Below are positions 39,721 to 49,072 of a stretch of 64,000 nucleotides of DNA, piece by piece. How positions within the stretch are numbered: position 1 is the stretch's first letter; each line of letters starts with the position of its first letter. The notes under the pieces were generated by a model. That model was given only the letters and a program-made list of their open reading frames with translations. It did not search any database and had not been told where the DNA came from. The stretch comes from a virus, in the IMG/VR virus record IMGVR_UViG_3300032236_001859, positions 124,001 to 188,000 of that record; one strand, written 5' to 3'. Both the position numbers and the translations under genes were made by a program.

Positions 39721-41804
39721 GACTGGGACTCCTGTGGAGGCATCGGTGCAGTCTGTGCGACTTCTTCTGGGTTCTGGATCTCCGGGGTCTCAGGCTTCGC
39801 CGCCTTCGACTTCCGGATCGCACGATGGATCACACGTGCCCTGGCACGATCAAGATTACGGAATGGCTTATTGATGGCTAGACCCATGGATCCGTAGACC
39901 TGTTTGAGGACTTGGTCATGGGGGAGCCACTCACCGGGGAAATCCGCGGGTGCCTCGCCTTCACCGAGATGAAAGGCGTAGTCGTAGCCGTGGTACCCAG
40001 GCTCCGCGACACCCTCATCAGGAAGAACGCGGACGTTGGATGAGTAAGGTGCAGGGGCCCCCTTACCCTCGGTGGGGAAATGAAACCGACGGTTGCTGTC
40101 ACGTCGGACCAATACTTTACCTTCGGGATCCAAATAGACGTACTCGGTCTTAGGAAGCAGCGCGGCAGCATCTGCCTGCTTCTTCAATGGCATCTCGGTG
40201 TGCGTGGCCAGTACGTCATCTCCGACCCCGCCTGTGAAAAACTCGGTCTCATCAAAGTAGGTGACCCCTGCGGCTTCAGCGGCACCCTCGTCATCGGGGG
40301 AGTTACCAACCATGCAGATCACGGGATCCAGAGAGAACGCTTCTTCGGCGTATTCGATCATCGCTGGAGACGGCTTCCGGCCGGCGTCGTCTTCATCGGT
40401 ACAGAACACGATGTCGTCGATCTCGGGGAGGAGCTCAAGGGTTTCATCATTGAAGTCGAGGACATCGGGGAGCGTGTTCGTCCCCATGACACTGCGGTTG
40501 GTTACCCCAACGATGCGGACCCCTGCAGCCTTAAACTTCTTGAGGAGTTCTTTGACCCCTGGTTTGATCTTCTGGGTGGCCTCGAGGCCGGCGTCGTCAT
40601 CCCATTCGGCGACAACGGTACCATCGAGGTCAACGAGGAGTCCTGGTGCCGACTCAGGCGTCTTGTCCTGGAACTTATGGGTTCTCATGGACCCCGAGAT
40701 CTCCGCGGCATGCTTCTCGGCGAGATTGTTGGTGTGCTTGGCCATCGTGAAGTCCCCGTTGGTTGGGGAATCCCCGCTGCGGAGGACAACCAGAACTCTG
40801 CCATCCGGGAATCTCCGGACTTCATCGAAGTAGTGGCCATGGGCGGCCTCGAGATCCTGGAGCGCCTTCACGAAGACCTTGGGGTCCTTGGGGGCATAGA
40901 TGCGACGAAGACTGTTACGGTACAGTGCCCAGCCGTGATGCTGCCGGGGCACACTGGCGAGTTTCTTACCCTTGAGCTCGGGATCCTTCTTCGCCATGTC
41001 CCTGGCGGCCTCGACGAGTTCGAGGCGGACCTCGTTGGCTCTCTTGGCCCAGTCGTTCTTAGCAATGAGTTCTTTGAGCCTGGTAATCAGCGTAGCAAAG
41101 GGGATCACATCGAAATCCTCCCGATCCGGGTGTGTGGTCCCCAGTTTGCCGTCATGGACCCCAGTGAAGAAATATGTGCGTTCGCCATCGAATGCGGAGT
41201 CATCCCAGAAGTCGTTGACCCCACTTGGCCAAATCGATTCTACGATCTCACGAGTCTCCGGAGAAATGATCTTGAGATCGGCTTCCTCGATGGCTTCCCG
41301 GATCGCGGCGAGTAACGGGGGTTCGCCGTCATCGATGCCGCCACCGGGGAACAGGATGTAGTCGCCCTTGTCGATGCCGACGACGCCATCCTTATCGAAG
41401 GCGATGAGTTCGGATCTCGGTCGCAGGAGTTGCGATGGGGAACCCTCGTGCTTATCGGGAGTGGGTTCGTTCTCAGCGGCTTTCTTGCCGAGACCCCTGG
41501 CGAAGCTGTGATCCCTGCGTTGTTTCGCCAAGGCGGCCTCATCAGGTTCGACATCCTTGGGTTTCGCCGGCAGCATCTTCTTCGCGTTGGTCCACACCTT
41601 CTCCGCAGGAGATGGGAGGTCGTGGTCCTCTGAGGTCCCCCTGCAGTCGCCACCACTGAACAGTTCAAGAAAGGTTTTGCCCTCGACCATGTGGGCATTG
41701 GTTGCCTTGACAGGATTCCCACCCGTTGGCGTCGCCACAGGTGTGTTGGTCACGGGGCGATCACTACCCCGCCCCGGAGATGGAATCTTGGTCTCCGCTC
41801 GCAT
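39717..41804 (-). CDS. Nudix hydrolase - HAD phosphatase fusion protein
   Basis: 695 residues. Residues 1-120 are disordered, with Lys-x-Ala motifs. Residues 128-240 are a Nudix domain: the Nudix box is at 155-177 (G-x5-E-x7-RE-x2-EE), with Asp in place of the usual final Gly. Residues 388-520 are a HAD-like phosphatase: DLDGT (392-396) as motif I, VTNRS (Thr435) as motif II, GRKPSP (Lys477) as motif III and GNSPDD (500-505) as motif IV. The last 150 residues begin YVYLDPEGKVLVRRD, reminiscent of a degenerate Nudix-like start. Substrates might be nucleotides or capped RNA, but no specificity can be read. It is coupled to a structural-type gene, so it may travel in the virion. Confidence 0.85.
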   Translation of the reverse strand: MRAETKIPSPGRGSDRPVTNTPVATPTGGNPVKATNAHMVEGKTFLELFSGGDCRGTSEDHDLPSPAEKVWTNAKKMLPAKPKDVEPDEAALAKQRRDHSFARGLGKKAAENEPTPDKHEGSPSQLLRPRSELIAFDKDGVVGIDKGDYILFPGGGIDDGEPPLLAAIREAIEEADLKIISPETREIVESIWPSGVNDFWDDSAFDGERTYFFTGVHDGKLGTTHPDREDFDVIPFATLITRLKELIAKNDWAKRANEVRLELVEAARDMAKKDPELKGKKLASVPRQHHGWALYRNSLRRIYAPKDPKVFVKALQDLEAAHGHYFDEVRRFPDGRVLVVLRSGDSPTNGDFTMAKHTNNLAEKHAAEISGSMRTHKFQDKTPESAPGLLVDLDGTVVAEWDDDAGLEATQKIKPGVKELLKKFKAAGVRIVGVTNRSVMGTNTLPDVLDFNDETLELLPEIDDIVFCTDEDDAGRKPSPAMIEYAEEAFSLDPVICMVGNSPDDEGAAEAAGVTYFDETEFFTGGVGDDVLATHTEMPLKKQADAAALLPKTEYVYLDPEGKVLVRRDSNRRFHFPTEGKGAPAPYSSNVRVLPDEGVAEPGYHGYDYAFHLGEGEAPADFPGEWLPHDQVLKQVYGSMGLAINKPFRNLDRARARVIHRAIRKSKAAKPETPEIQNPEEVAQTAPMPPQESQS

Positions 41805-42526
41805 CAGATACCTCCGAGATACCGGATCGCATAGGCTCCGAGTCTGCGGAGTTCAACTGCTGTCTTGGGAAGATTGGGGCCCATGCCATAGCTGGCACCA
41901 GTGGACTGGGTTGGCGGGCTACCGGGCTGACCACTGGCCGTGGATGTCATGGGCTGCGCCTGGGCGACACCCCCGGTGCCCGTGCCGGGGTTGGATCCCG
42001 GGATGCCACCGACTTGACCACCAGGTGGGATAATGGTCTTTGAGCGATGCTGGGGGTCCACGGCGAGATCACCAGGGCCCTGGTTCTGTTGAACCCCTAT
42101 GGCACCCGGTGCGGGTCGTGCGCTCACATTGGGAGTCGACGAGGCCCGGTTGGGGGGTTGTGGGACACCGCCAGCAACCGCCTTCTTCTCCAACTTCTCA
42201 GATTCCGTGTAATACCTGGGATTCTTGGCGAGATGATCGATCGAGAGTTCTTTCCGGGCCTCAAGATTGGGAGTGTGTTCACCCTCTTCCTTGATCCCCT
42301 TGGCGAGTTCCTTGACACTCAGCTTGCCATGCGGGGGTGTCGTGCCCCCAAGGATGGCAGCTGCATGCTTGCCGATGCCGAGCTCCCAGGACTCCTTCTT
42401 CCAGTTCTTGTGGTCACGCTTCTGCTTCGCGGCGGTTGCGTAAAACACGCGTTCGGCCTTTTCCTTACTGCCGTAGGTGTCTTCCATGGAGTTCAGAACT
42501 TTCTTGGCATCACCGACAATAGGCAT
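41804..42526 (-). CDS. DUF5661-like virion-type protein
   Basis: 240 residues, start MPIVGDAKKVLNSM with AGGAG six bases upstream. Residues 1-40 (NSMEDTYGSKEKAERVFYATA) resemble a motif common in large-phage head proteins. Residues about 70-112 (ELAKGIKEEGEHTP, then ARKELSIDHLAKNPRYYTE) match what I know of DUF5661, a small helical domain with E-H-T and D-H-L signatures. The C-terminal half is Pro/Gly/Thr low complexity. Lys-x-Ala motifs appear (GKHAAAIL, EKKAVAGG, PKTAVEL). It is probably a structural protein; its role is unknown. Confidence 0.7.
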   Translation of the reverse strand: MPIVGDAKKVLNSMEDTYGSKEKAERVFYATAAKQKRDHKNWKKESWELGIGKHAAAILGGTTPPHGKLSVKELAKGIKEEGEHTPNLEARKELSIDHLAKNPRYYTESEKLEKKAVAGGVPQPPNRASSTPNVSARPAPGAIGVQQNQGPGDLAVDPQHRSKTIIPPGGQVGGIPGSNPGTGTGGVAQAQPMTSTASGQPGSPPTQSTGASYGMGPNLPKTAVELRRLGAYAIRYLGGI

Positions 42527-42557
42527 CTTGGGCTCCTGCGTGGACCACGCGATGAGA

Positions 42558-42968
42558 TCACATCATAACGGACAAAATGCTGAGGACACTGCCGGGGATC
42601 GCATTGACGTCGAGTTTGAGATCCTCTTCAGTCAACTTGGTGATCGCGACTTCAGTCTCGATGTCCAAGATGGTTTCACGTTCCGCGTTGTACTCAGCCA
42701 CTTTTTCCTGGGGGATCATTTTGTCAGTGGTGCCCTCTTTGGGCACCGCGTACTGACGGATTACAGCATCGATAGACTTCTCGACGACTTCGGCGAGGGG
42801 GCGTAAGACACTCAGGTTCTTGCCAATCTTGAAACGAGTCGAACCCGAGAACTCATAGTTCTTCAGGTAGACTTGAGTTTTACCCTCAACGGTAATAGGG
42901 GTCGGGACTCCATCGAGAGCAGTCAGGGCCTGACGGAGTTCGACGACTGCACGGTTGGTAAGTTTCAT
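42558..42968 (-). CDS. Small helical phage protein (DUF1617-like)
   Basis: 136 residues, start MKLTNRAVVELRQAL with AGAGGA seven bases upstream. The opening K-L-T-N-R-x-V-x-x-L-x-x-A-L pattern and overall length are like small phage proteins of the DUF1617 type. A helical middle (FKIGKNLSVLRPLAEVVEKSI) and a C-terminal part follow (AEVAITKLTEEDLKLD-like). The match is from memory of the motif and not decisive. It is the first gene after the fibre region and may be co-transcribed with the head genes that follow. Confidence 0.6.
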   Translation of the reverse strand: MKLTNRAVVELRQALTALDGVPTPITVEGKTQVYLKNYEFSGSTRFKIGKNLSVLRPLAEVVEKSIDAVIRQYAVPKEGTTDKMIPQEKVAEYNAERETILDIETEVAITKLTEEDLKLDVNAIPGSVLSILSVMM

Positions 42969-42986
42969 ACCGGGATCCTCTTTTCA

Positions 42987-43002
42987 CGCGAGTGAGCTCG
43001 CG
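42987..43002 (-). promoter_or_regulatory. Short hairpin just upstream of a ribosome binding site
   Basis: CGCGAG / CTCGCG with a four-base loop forms a compact GC stem about seven bases from the AGAGGA ribosome site of the downstream small gene. There is no T-tract on the minus strand. It might affect translation or mark an RNA-processing site. Chance occurrence is possible in GC-rich DNA. Confidence 0.3.
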
Positions 43003-43058
43003 ATCTGGGTGGGTGTTTAAGGCGCAGCAGGATTATGTCGCCGTGTTGATATGGGCAA

Positions 43059-43643
43059 CTAGCCCGTGGGGGCCATGAGGGCCATAAGAGCGTTGGCGAG
43101 CCTGTTGGCTTCGGTTTCGAGACGCGAGGCCTCTCCCTCGGCGACACGTAGGGCCTCCTCGGCAGCGGCGTGCTCGGGGTCATCGGGTAGACTCTCGAAG
43201 ACGCTGGTGAGTCGAACGACTTCCGCGGCAGCGGCACGGGAAGCCTCCGAAGCCGCCTTGAGGGCCTCCGCGGTATTCGCGAGGTCAGCCTTACGGGTCT
43301 CGCTGATATCACGGAGTTCCTGCATGTGGCGGGCCAGGCTGTAGATGTGGGTATGAATGGCCCCCACAGTTGTCATCCCAATGATTGAGTCATCGATCAG
43401 ACTTCTCAACTTCACGGGCTCATTGGGATCCGTGGGGACATGCACCAGTGGGGGGTAGTGGTTGCCAAGTGACTTCTCGACATACTCCCCTTTGACGAGG
43501 ACCAAGGCGACTTCTTCTTCGTGCATCGTCGCACTAGGCACTCCATCAACTGGGTTGCTATTATTGTTATGCCAGACCCGTCGGCGTGGCACCCCGGGCT
43601 CAGTGTTCGGGGCATAGTTGGGTACCTGATATGATGCTGGCAT
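43059..43643 (-). CDS. Coiled-coil fibre-associated protein
   Basis: 194 residues, start MPASYQVPNYAPNT with AGGAAGTGAG upstream. The N-terminal 80 residues are extended with a beta-like patch (EEEVALVLVKGEYVEKSL). From residue about 100 to the end there is a continuous Ala/Glu/Arg-rich coiled coil (ISETRKADLANTAEAL and so on) that would trimerise. It is the gene after the 1800-residue fibre, so a fibre-connector or head-fibre role is a reasonable guess. No family recognised. Confidence 0.68.
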   Translation of the reverse strand: MPASYQVPNYAPNTEPGVPRRRVWHNNNSNPVDGVPSATMHEEEVALVLVKGEYVEKSLGNHYPPLVHVPTDPNEPVKLRSLIDDSIIGMTTVGAIHTHIYSLARHMQELRDISETRKADLANTAEALKAASEASRAAAAEVVRLTSVFESLPDDPEHAAAEEALRVAEGEASRLETEANRLANALMALMAPTG

Positions 43644-43668
43644 GGTATGCTCACTTCCTGTGTTCGGC

Positions 43669-46600
43669 TCATTGTGCAGTCAGGGTGACGTCGTTGCCGT
43701 CGCCCCCAACATACGAAATCGTGAAGTTCCGTACAGTGCCTGTGCTGGCAACGGTGGCTCCTTCGGGGAGCCCGTTGAATACGCCAGTTACTGGTCCCGC
43801 GGATTGTCTGTCAATGATCGTGAAGACCTTTCCGACCGCAGGGGAGTACCCCAACCGAATCGAAAGTGTGGCATTGTTGAGAACAACGCCATCTCCGGTA
43901 CTCGGGATCACGAGCTGATCATACTGGGTGCCCGCGGCATCCCCGTTGAGATCCAGGATCACCGTGGCGCCTGAGTTATTCAGATTCAAAGACTTCATGC
44001 TGAGTGCTGCAGTGGCCACGGGAGTCCCAGGACTCATGGTCCCAGAGGTCACGGTGACCACGGAGTTGAGGACCCCGGAACCCCCCAGCGTGGTCCCAGC
44101 ACCAACATTGAATGCTGCGAAGTCTGGCCTCACGCCTTCATCGTTGTCATTGTGGTTATACAGTAGAGTGCCCTCGACAAGGCTCCACGTAAATGATCCC
44201 CTTGCGGAAGTCCCATCGGTATGCGTGTAATCGGCCTCCGCGATGACCAGTGTACCCGCACCAACCTTGATCAGAGTCGTGGCTCCAGTTCTCTTGCGAA
44301 CCATGGTCAGACAACTCTGACCACCTGAGTCTCCCCATGTCGGGCAGAAGATGACCTCACGGGTTTCCGTACTCCCCAACACCATGGTATCCCCGGCGTG
44401 GCGAACAAACATCTTGAGGACCTGATTGTCGGTGTCTGCATTGGCGTGGATGTTGATGTCACCACCAAACATTCCTGCCAGGGTTTGTCCCGCTGCGTAT
44501 TTCGGTGACCCCAGGAGCGTGGCCAAGTTGCTGCCTGATCCGGCATCGCTGGATGCCCCGAGGACACCACCGATCTGCTTGTTCAATGTGGGGTCCGCGG
44601 TACCCAGTGATCCAATGAGGAAACTCTTGCCCTCTGGGATCTGATACGTGGTCCCTGCCCCTGAAGTCGCCGTGAGCAGGAACCCAAAATGTGCGGTGTG
44701 GTCAACTGTATCCGTGGCACGATGGACTGCGGAGATATACCCGGGACCCACGGCACCGGGGAGGAAGCTGTTGACTCCTGAGAAACGGATGAACCCAAGG
44801 GCGCCTTGCGTGGCTGTACCCACTGGGAGCACTGTGGGGTAGACGCCGAAAAGACCAAGGGTCAGACCCCCGTATCCATTGACCAGATTTTGCTTTAGAC
44901 TGGAAGTCCCATAGTTCGACGCTGCTGTGCCTCCAAAAGGAGCAGTTGGAATCCCTGACATCGAGTACGTGCCAGATAACACGAGTTCTGTGATCGCGTT
45001 ATCACCTGTGGCGTAGCCTTGAAATATCACACTACTGCTACCGACAAACATGCCTGATAGCGTTGCGCGGGTTCCACCTGATGTACTAAGCCCAGGTCCG
45101 AGACTCCAAACCGTGAGACCAAGTGGCCCAAGCAGTGAGAAATTATTGGGATACACGGAATCGGAAATCGACGCAGTATCCAGTAAGAGATTTCCCCCCT
45201 TACCTCCAGTGACAATGGGGCCGGTCCCCGCGGATGCCCCTTTTGCCAAGCGAAGATTGATAGCCCCAGCCTGTGCCCCAGACTCCTGTAGGGCGAATCC
45301 ACCACTCCACGCAGAGTTATCCCCACTAAGAATCAACAGGCTGTAGTCACCACCTTGACCATAAGAATTGACGTGTCTTATGGAACCTGCTCCACTTATG
45401 GTACCAGATAGTTCCACTCTTCCAGTCATATTAACTGGATTAACTGCTAAGGGGCCGTGGAGCGTTACGCTGCCCTGTATTACTGCACCGGTTCCCGCAG
45501 AGTTGGGTGTTCCGATATACCCCCCTGCAGCACCGACAACGATATTCGTATTGGAATAAATATCCAGTGCATGGCTGAAAAAGAGCACACCTCCCATTAG
45601 ATAGATTGTGCGGGGGGCAGTGAGACCCCCAAGACTACCACTGGCGCCTGCCGTCAAGGTTCCAGCAAGAATGTAAATATCCCCTATGGCGTTATTCGCG
45701 TTACTTAGGGTAACCGTGTTAGCCAAAAACTTAGTAAATGCGTAGCCGCCCGTGATCTGTGACGCGATGATAAAACTGTTCTGATGACTCCCCACTATTA
45801 GATCCAGTCCGTTGCCTGTTGTAAGTGCTCCGCCCGTGATGGCTACAACCCCGTTAATCGTACTAGCGATCATGCCACTGGTCACTGTCAAAGTTTTTCC
45901 AGTAGCGATTGTTATAGTCCCACTGCCCAGTGTGACTCGAAGAGAATTGATGGCGACATCATTAGCGATAGTCCCAGTAAGTGTTCCTGCTTTGATGTTT
46001 TGGCCTGCGGCCCATAGCGAGCAATCGTTTTGAGACGTGTAGGCCGGGGGTCCGAAGGTGCCCGATGCCGCGGCGATATAATCACCACCATCAACTCCAG
46101 GTACGAAGCCTTGGGTGGCCCCTATCAATAGGGCATTACCTCCGGCGCCTGAAACACTGCTGCCACCTGCAGTAGTGGGTGCGTTCGTAAAAGAAGGGAT
46201 AAACCCCGTATTCGTGAATTGGTTGACAACCCCACCAACTGCGCGAGTGTACCCAGCACCCCCTGCGGTTCCTGTAAATGCCAGATTGACTGATGATGCC
46301 TTTATGTTGCTTGAACTAATTGAACTAATCCCGGCCTGGATCGAAAGACTGTATAGGGTCTGGGAATGCGTGTATGCCCCGGCATCTGGGTAGGGGATGT
46401 TGAATGTGCCCCCGCCAGTGGTGCCCCCTAGAATCAGACGCGCCGATGGATTGATACGATTCGTGACGTTCCTATTGCTCGCCTCGTTATTGGGTATTGT
46501 CTCACCACAGTTCAGGGTGCCAGACCCCATGACCGTGATTGGAAGATTAGCGACTGTTATTCGCCCATAGTTAGCAGCTGTCCCAGGTAACCCTACAGTG

Positions 46601-49071
46601 GCCCCCAGGTTTATGAGTAGACTGGAAGTCCCTGTTAGGTCTCCTTGACTGGCGACACCATTGTTGGTTAAGAATAGGGTGGGGCCAGACACCGAACTGC
46701 CCATCAGTGAGTTCGTGGCGACACCTCGAACCACGGTGACCCCTGAGTAGTCCTGCGAGGCTGCGATGGCGAGAGCCCCAACTGCGGCCATAGCTGAAGT
46801 GGGTATCACTGCTCCAGTGGCGACATCTAACGGATTCGCCCCTGTGAGTGCGTTGACTCCTGAAAGCAACATCGCACCGCCGTTCAGGGAGAAAGGGGGT
46901 GCAAACTTGTAACCAACGGTGCTGTTATATGGCGTTATCGACCCCGCAAAGGTGATAGTGGTATTGTTCGCGGTCGCCATGAATCCAAGACGAACATCCT
47001 TATTGAGGCCGGCTGCACTGAGATCAATGTTACCTGTCTTGTTATCCAGTGCTAGGATTGATTCAGTCTGTGTCGTGAATCTTGCCAGAACGGCAGCAGT
47101 GAATAAAGCATTGCTACCAAACCCGAAAACAATTCCAGCTGGAACCGTAATTGGATTTGGGGTAGCCGTGTTCCCACCTGTATTGGAGCCATCTGAGCCC
47201 ATCGCTGCCAGGGAGTCGAATCGAAAGGCACCCCGACTGGATGTATCCAGTATGAATCCAGCATCAAATGCGATGTTGGATCCCGCGAGTGCAAAGCGAT
47301 TAAAATTAGCAGAAACCCCGACACGTAGGACCAGGGGTCCTGCACCTCCGACATCCTTGGAGATCGCACCACTGAATATCGTTTCAGAGTTCTGAGATGT
47401 ATAGCTGCCAAGGGCACCACCTTTGATGCCTATAACAAGTGGATCAGTGATTGTAGCAGCACCACTCCGGCTGGCCTGATCGCGGATTCCACCCCCATTG
47501 ATGAGAACACTGCCGCCTCCAAACATGCGGCCTGAAAGTGCATTAGTTAATCCGGTTACCCCGAAAACACCTGAGCTCAGGGTAATCCCGCCTGTGTACC
47601 CCGTTGCCGTGTACGCTGCATGGACCTCAGCAGAGGGGGACATCGCCACTGTGATGGCCTGTGCGGAGGCCCCTATGGTCCCCAGGTTACCCGCACCCCC
47701 ACTTGGATACAGTCCGTTGAGCCCCCCATTACCGGATCCCGCGATGACAAGATTGGCATTGAGAGTGAGCCCCCCTGTGTACGTGAATGCCCCACCACCG
47801 GTCTGATTAAATGCTAGGGTGCGTGGACTCCCATTGATGGAGCTCAGAGTTGTCGCACTTACGGTGGCGCTTACACCCTGACTACTGCTGCCACCAAACG
47901 CCATGGTGCCAGTTAGGGCTGGATACGGGCGCCCAAGTGCCATCCCATTACCAGGACTAAAAAATAAGGCACCTGCACTTGGCAGTGACAGACTCGCGAC
48001 TCCAATGAAATCACCACTTAGAGTGCTTGTTAGACCAGCTAGACTGTTGAATGCCCAAGATGCCCCAGTCTGTGCACCGCGAATACCAATGGTCCCGCCC
48101 GCATTGATCGTGATACTATTGGTAAGTATTAACGATGGATTGCTGGCGTTCAGTGATCCCCCGTAATTGACAACATAAGCACCGCTACCCATCGCGGTCT
48201 GAGTGTTTGCAGCGAGGTTACCACCAACATTGTTACCCGAGAACGTGATACCGTCACCTACGGTAATCGCGCCTGTGTTCGTTGCGGCGTCAACTGTGGA
48301 GCCCTGAGTAACGGTTCCGGGGCCACGGTATGTGATCACGTTACTACCCCACTGCATCGTGGCATCAAAGGCGACGTTGCTGAGGGCTGTTATGATCACA
48401 GGGGCCACAATGGACTGACCGGCTGCGAATGCTAAGGAGCCCGCCGGGGAGATGTCACCAAGGGTGCATGAGCCTTCAATGCGAATTGTTGCCGTGAATG
48501 TACGACCGTTGTTATCCCCCATGCTGAGGCGGCCATTCTTAATAGTGATAACCCCTGTACCAAATGAATTAGCATTCGTGGAGAACACCCAAGCAGTGTT
48601 CCCATCGATGATGAGTCCTCCGCTACCAACACTGGAGGCACTTGTGATCGACCATGGCCCCGATTTTACGGTGAGAGTGTTTGTAAAGCGTAGTGCGGTA
48701 CCCATGGAAACCGCGCCTGCTGTGCTGTTGTCCCACTGTGCCCCTGGCGCGATTTGTAGATTACCTGATGCAAAGGTGAGTGTGCCATTGCGTACCAATA
48801 GATTACGGACTGTCTGGAGGCCATTCACGGTTACCGTATAGGATCCAGTTGCATTGCTCCCCGCAGCGAACACGGCATCACTTCCCTGGATCCATGCCCG
48901 TGTGGCCAGGAGACCCGCGGGATCCGTGGTCCAATAACTATTGGTCCCCCATGTCCCCGTCGCAGTCGTCGAGTTCGTGGCGCCGACACTGGTACCATTG
49001 GCATCCCAATACAGCGTAATCGGTGCGTACCTGTAGGAGGGGTAACAGATATTACCGGAGCCGATTGACAT
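43669..49071 (-). CDS. Giant fibre with autotransporter-associated beta-strand repeat passenger
   Basis: 1800 residues. Almost the whole length is Gly/Ser/Thr/Asn-rich beta-strand repeat. The N-terminus (residues about 15-110: LYWDANGTSVGAT, TGTWGTNSYWTTD, SDAVFAAG, NLLVRNGTLTFASG) and the C-terminus (GGSGVLNSVVTVTSGTMSPG, GTQYDQLVI, LGYSPAVGKVFTIID, ISYVGGDGNDVTLT) match the caps of bacterial autotransporter-associated beta-strand repeat proteins, abundant in Verrucomicrobiota and Planctomycetota. There is no signal peptide, beta-barrel or PEP-CTERM sorting tail, so it is not a complete surface autotransporter. Located among fibre genes, it is probably a beta-helical adhesin on the virion. 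Parts of the coding DNA are less GC-rich than the head genes. Function inferred. Confidence 0.8.
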   Translation of the reverse strand: MSIGSGNICYPSYRYAPITLYWDANGTSVGATNSTTATGTWGTNSYWTTDPAGLLATRAWIQGSDAVFAAGSNATGSYTVTVNGLQTVRNLLVRNGTLTFASGNLQIAPGAQWDNSTAGAVSMGTALRFTNTLTVKSGPWSITSASSVGSGGLIIDGNTAWVFSTNANSFGTGVITIKNGRLSMGDNNGRTFTATIRIEGSCTLGDISPAGSLAFAAGQSIVAPVIITALSNVAFDATMQWGSNVITYRGPGTVTQGSTVDAATNTGAITVGDGITFSGNNVGGNLAANTQTAMGSGAYVVNYGGSLNASNPSLILTNSITINAGGTIGIRGAQTGASWAFNSLAGLTSTLSGDFIGVASLSLPSAGALFFSPGNGMALGRPYPALTGTMAFGGSSSQGVSATVSATTLSSINGSPRTLAFNQTGGGAFTYTGGLTLNANLVIAGSGNGGLNGLYPSGGAGNLGTIGASAQAITVAMSPSAEVHAAYTATGYTGGITLSSGVFGVTGLTNALSGRMFGGGSVLINGGGIRDQASRSGAATITDPLVIGIKGGALGSYTSQNSETIFSGAISKDVGGAGPLVLRVGVSANFNRFALAGSNIAFDAGFILDTSSRGAFRFDSLAAMGSDGSNTGGNTATPNPITVPAGIVFGFGSNALFTAAVLARFTTQTESILALDNKTGNIDLSAAGLNKDVRLGFMATANNTTITFAGSITPYNSTVGYKFAPPFSLNGGAMLLSGVNALTGANPLDVATGAVIPTSAMAAVGALAIAASQDYSGVTVVRGVATNSLMGSSVSGPTLFLTNNGVASQGDLTGTSSLLINLGATVGLPGTAANYGRITVANLPITVMGSGTLNCGETIPNNEASNRNVTNRINPSARLILGGTTGGGTFNIPYPDAGAYTHSQTLYSLSIQAGISSISSSNIKASSVNLAFTGTAGGAGYTRAVGGVVNQFTNTGFIPSFTNAPTTAGGSSVSGAGGNALLIGATQGFVPGVDGGDYIAAASGTFGPPAYTSQNDCSLWAAGQNIKAGTLTGTIANDVAINSLRVTLGSGTITIATGKTLTVTSGMIASTINGVVAITGGALTTGNGLDLIVGSHQNSFIIASQITGGYAFTKFLANTVTLSNANNAIGDIYILAGTLTAGASGSLGGLTAPRTIYLMGGVLFFSHALDIYSNTNIVVGAAGGYIGTPNSAGTGAVIQGSVTLHGPLAVNPVNMTGRVELSGTISGAGSIRHVNSYGQGGDYSLLILSGDNSAWSGGFALQESGAQAGAINLRLAKGASAGTGPIVTGGKGGNLLLDTASISDSVYPNNFSLLGPLGLTVWSLGPGLSTSGGTRATLSGMFVGSSSVIFQGYATGDNAITELVLSGTYSMSGIPTAPFGGTAASNYGTSSLKQNLVNGYGGLTLGLFGVYPTVLPVGTATQGALGFIRFSGVNSFLPGAVGPGYISAVHRATDTVDHTAHFGFLLTATSGAGTTYQIPEGKSFLIGSLGTADPTLNKQIGGVLGASSDAGSGSNLATLLGSPKYAAGQTLAGMFGGDINIHANADTDNQVLKMFVRHAGDTMVLGSTETREVIFCPTWGDSGGQSCLTMVRKRTGATTLIKVGAGTLVIAEADYTHTDGTSARGSFTWSLVEGTLLYNHNDNDEGVRPDFAAFNVGAGTTLGGSGVLNSVVTVTSGTMSPGTPVATAALSMKSLNLNNSGATVILDLNGDAAGTQYDQLVIPSTGDGVVLNNATLSIRLGYSPAVGKVFTIIDRQSAGPVTGVFNGLPEGATVASTGTVRNFTISYVGGDGNDVTLTAQ

Positions 49072-49072
49072 A

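Noticed and set aside
40080-41315. Long plus-strand open frame (411 codons)
   Set aside because: Antisense to the Nudix-HAD gene, whose catalytic motifs confirm the minus-strand reading.
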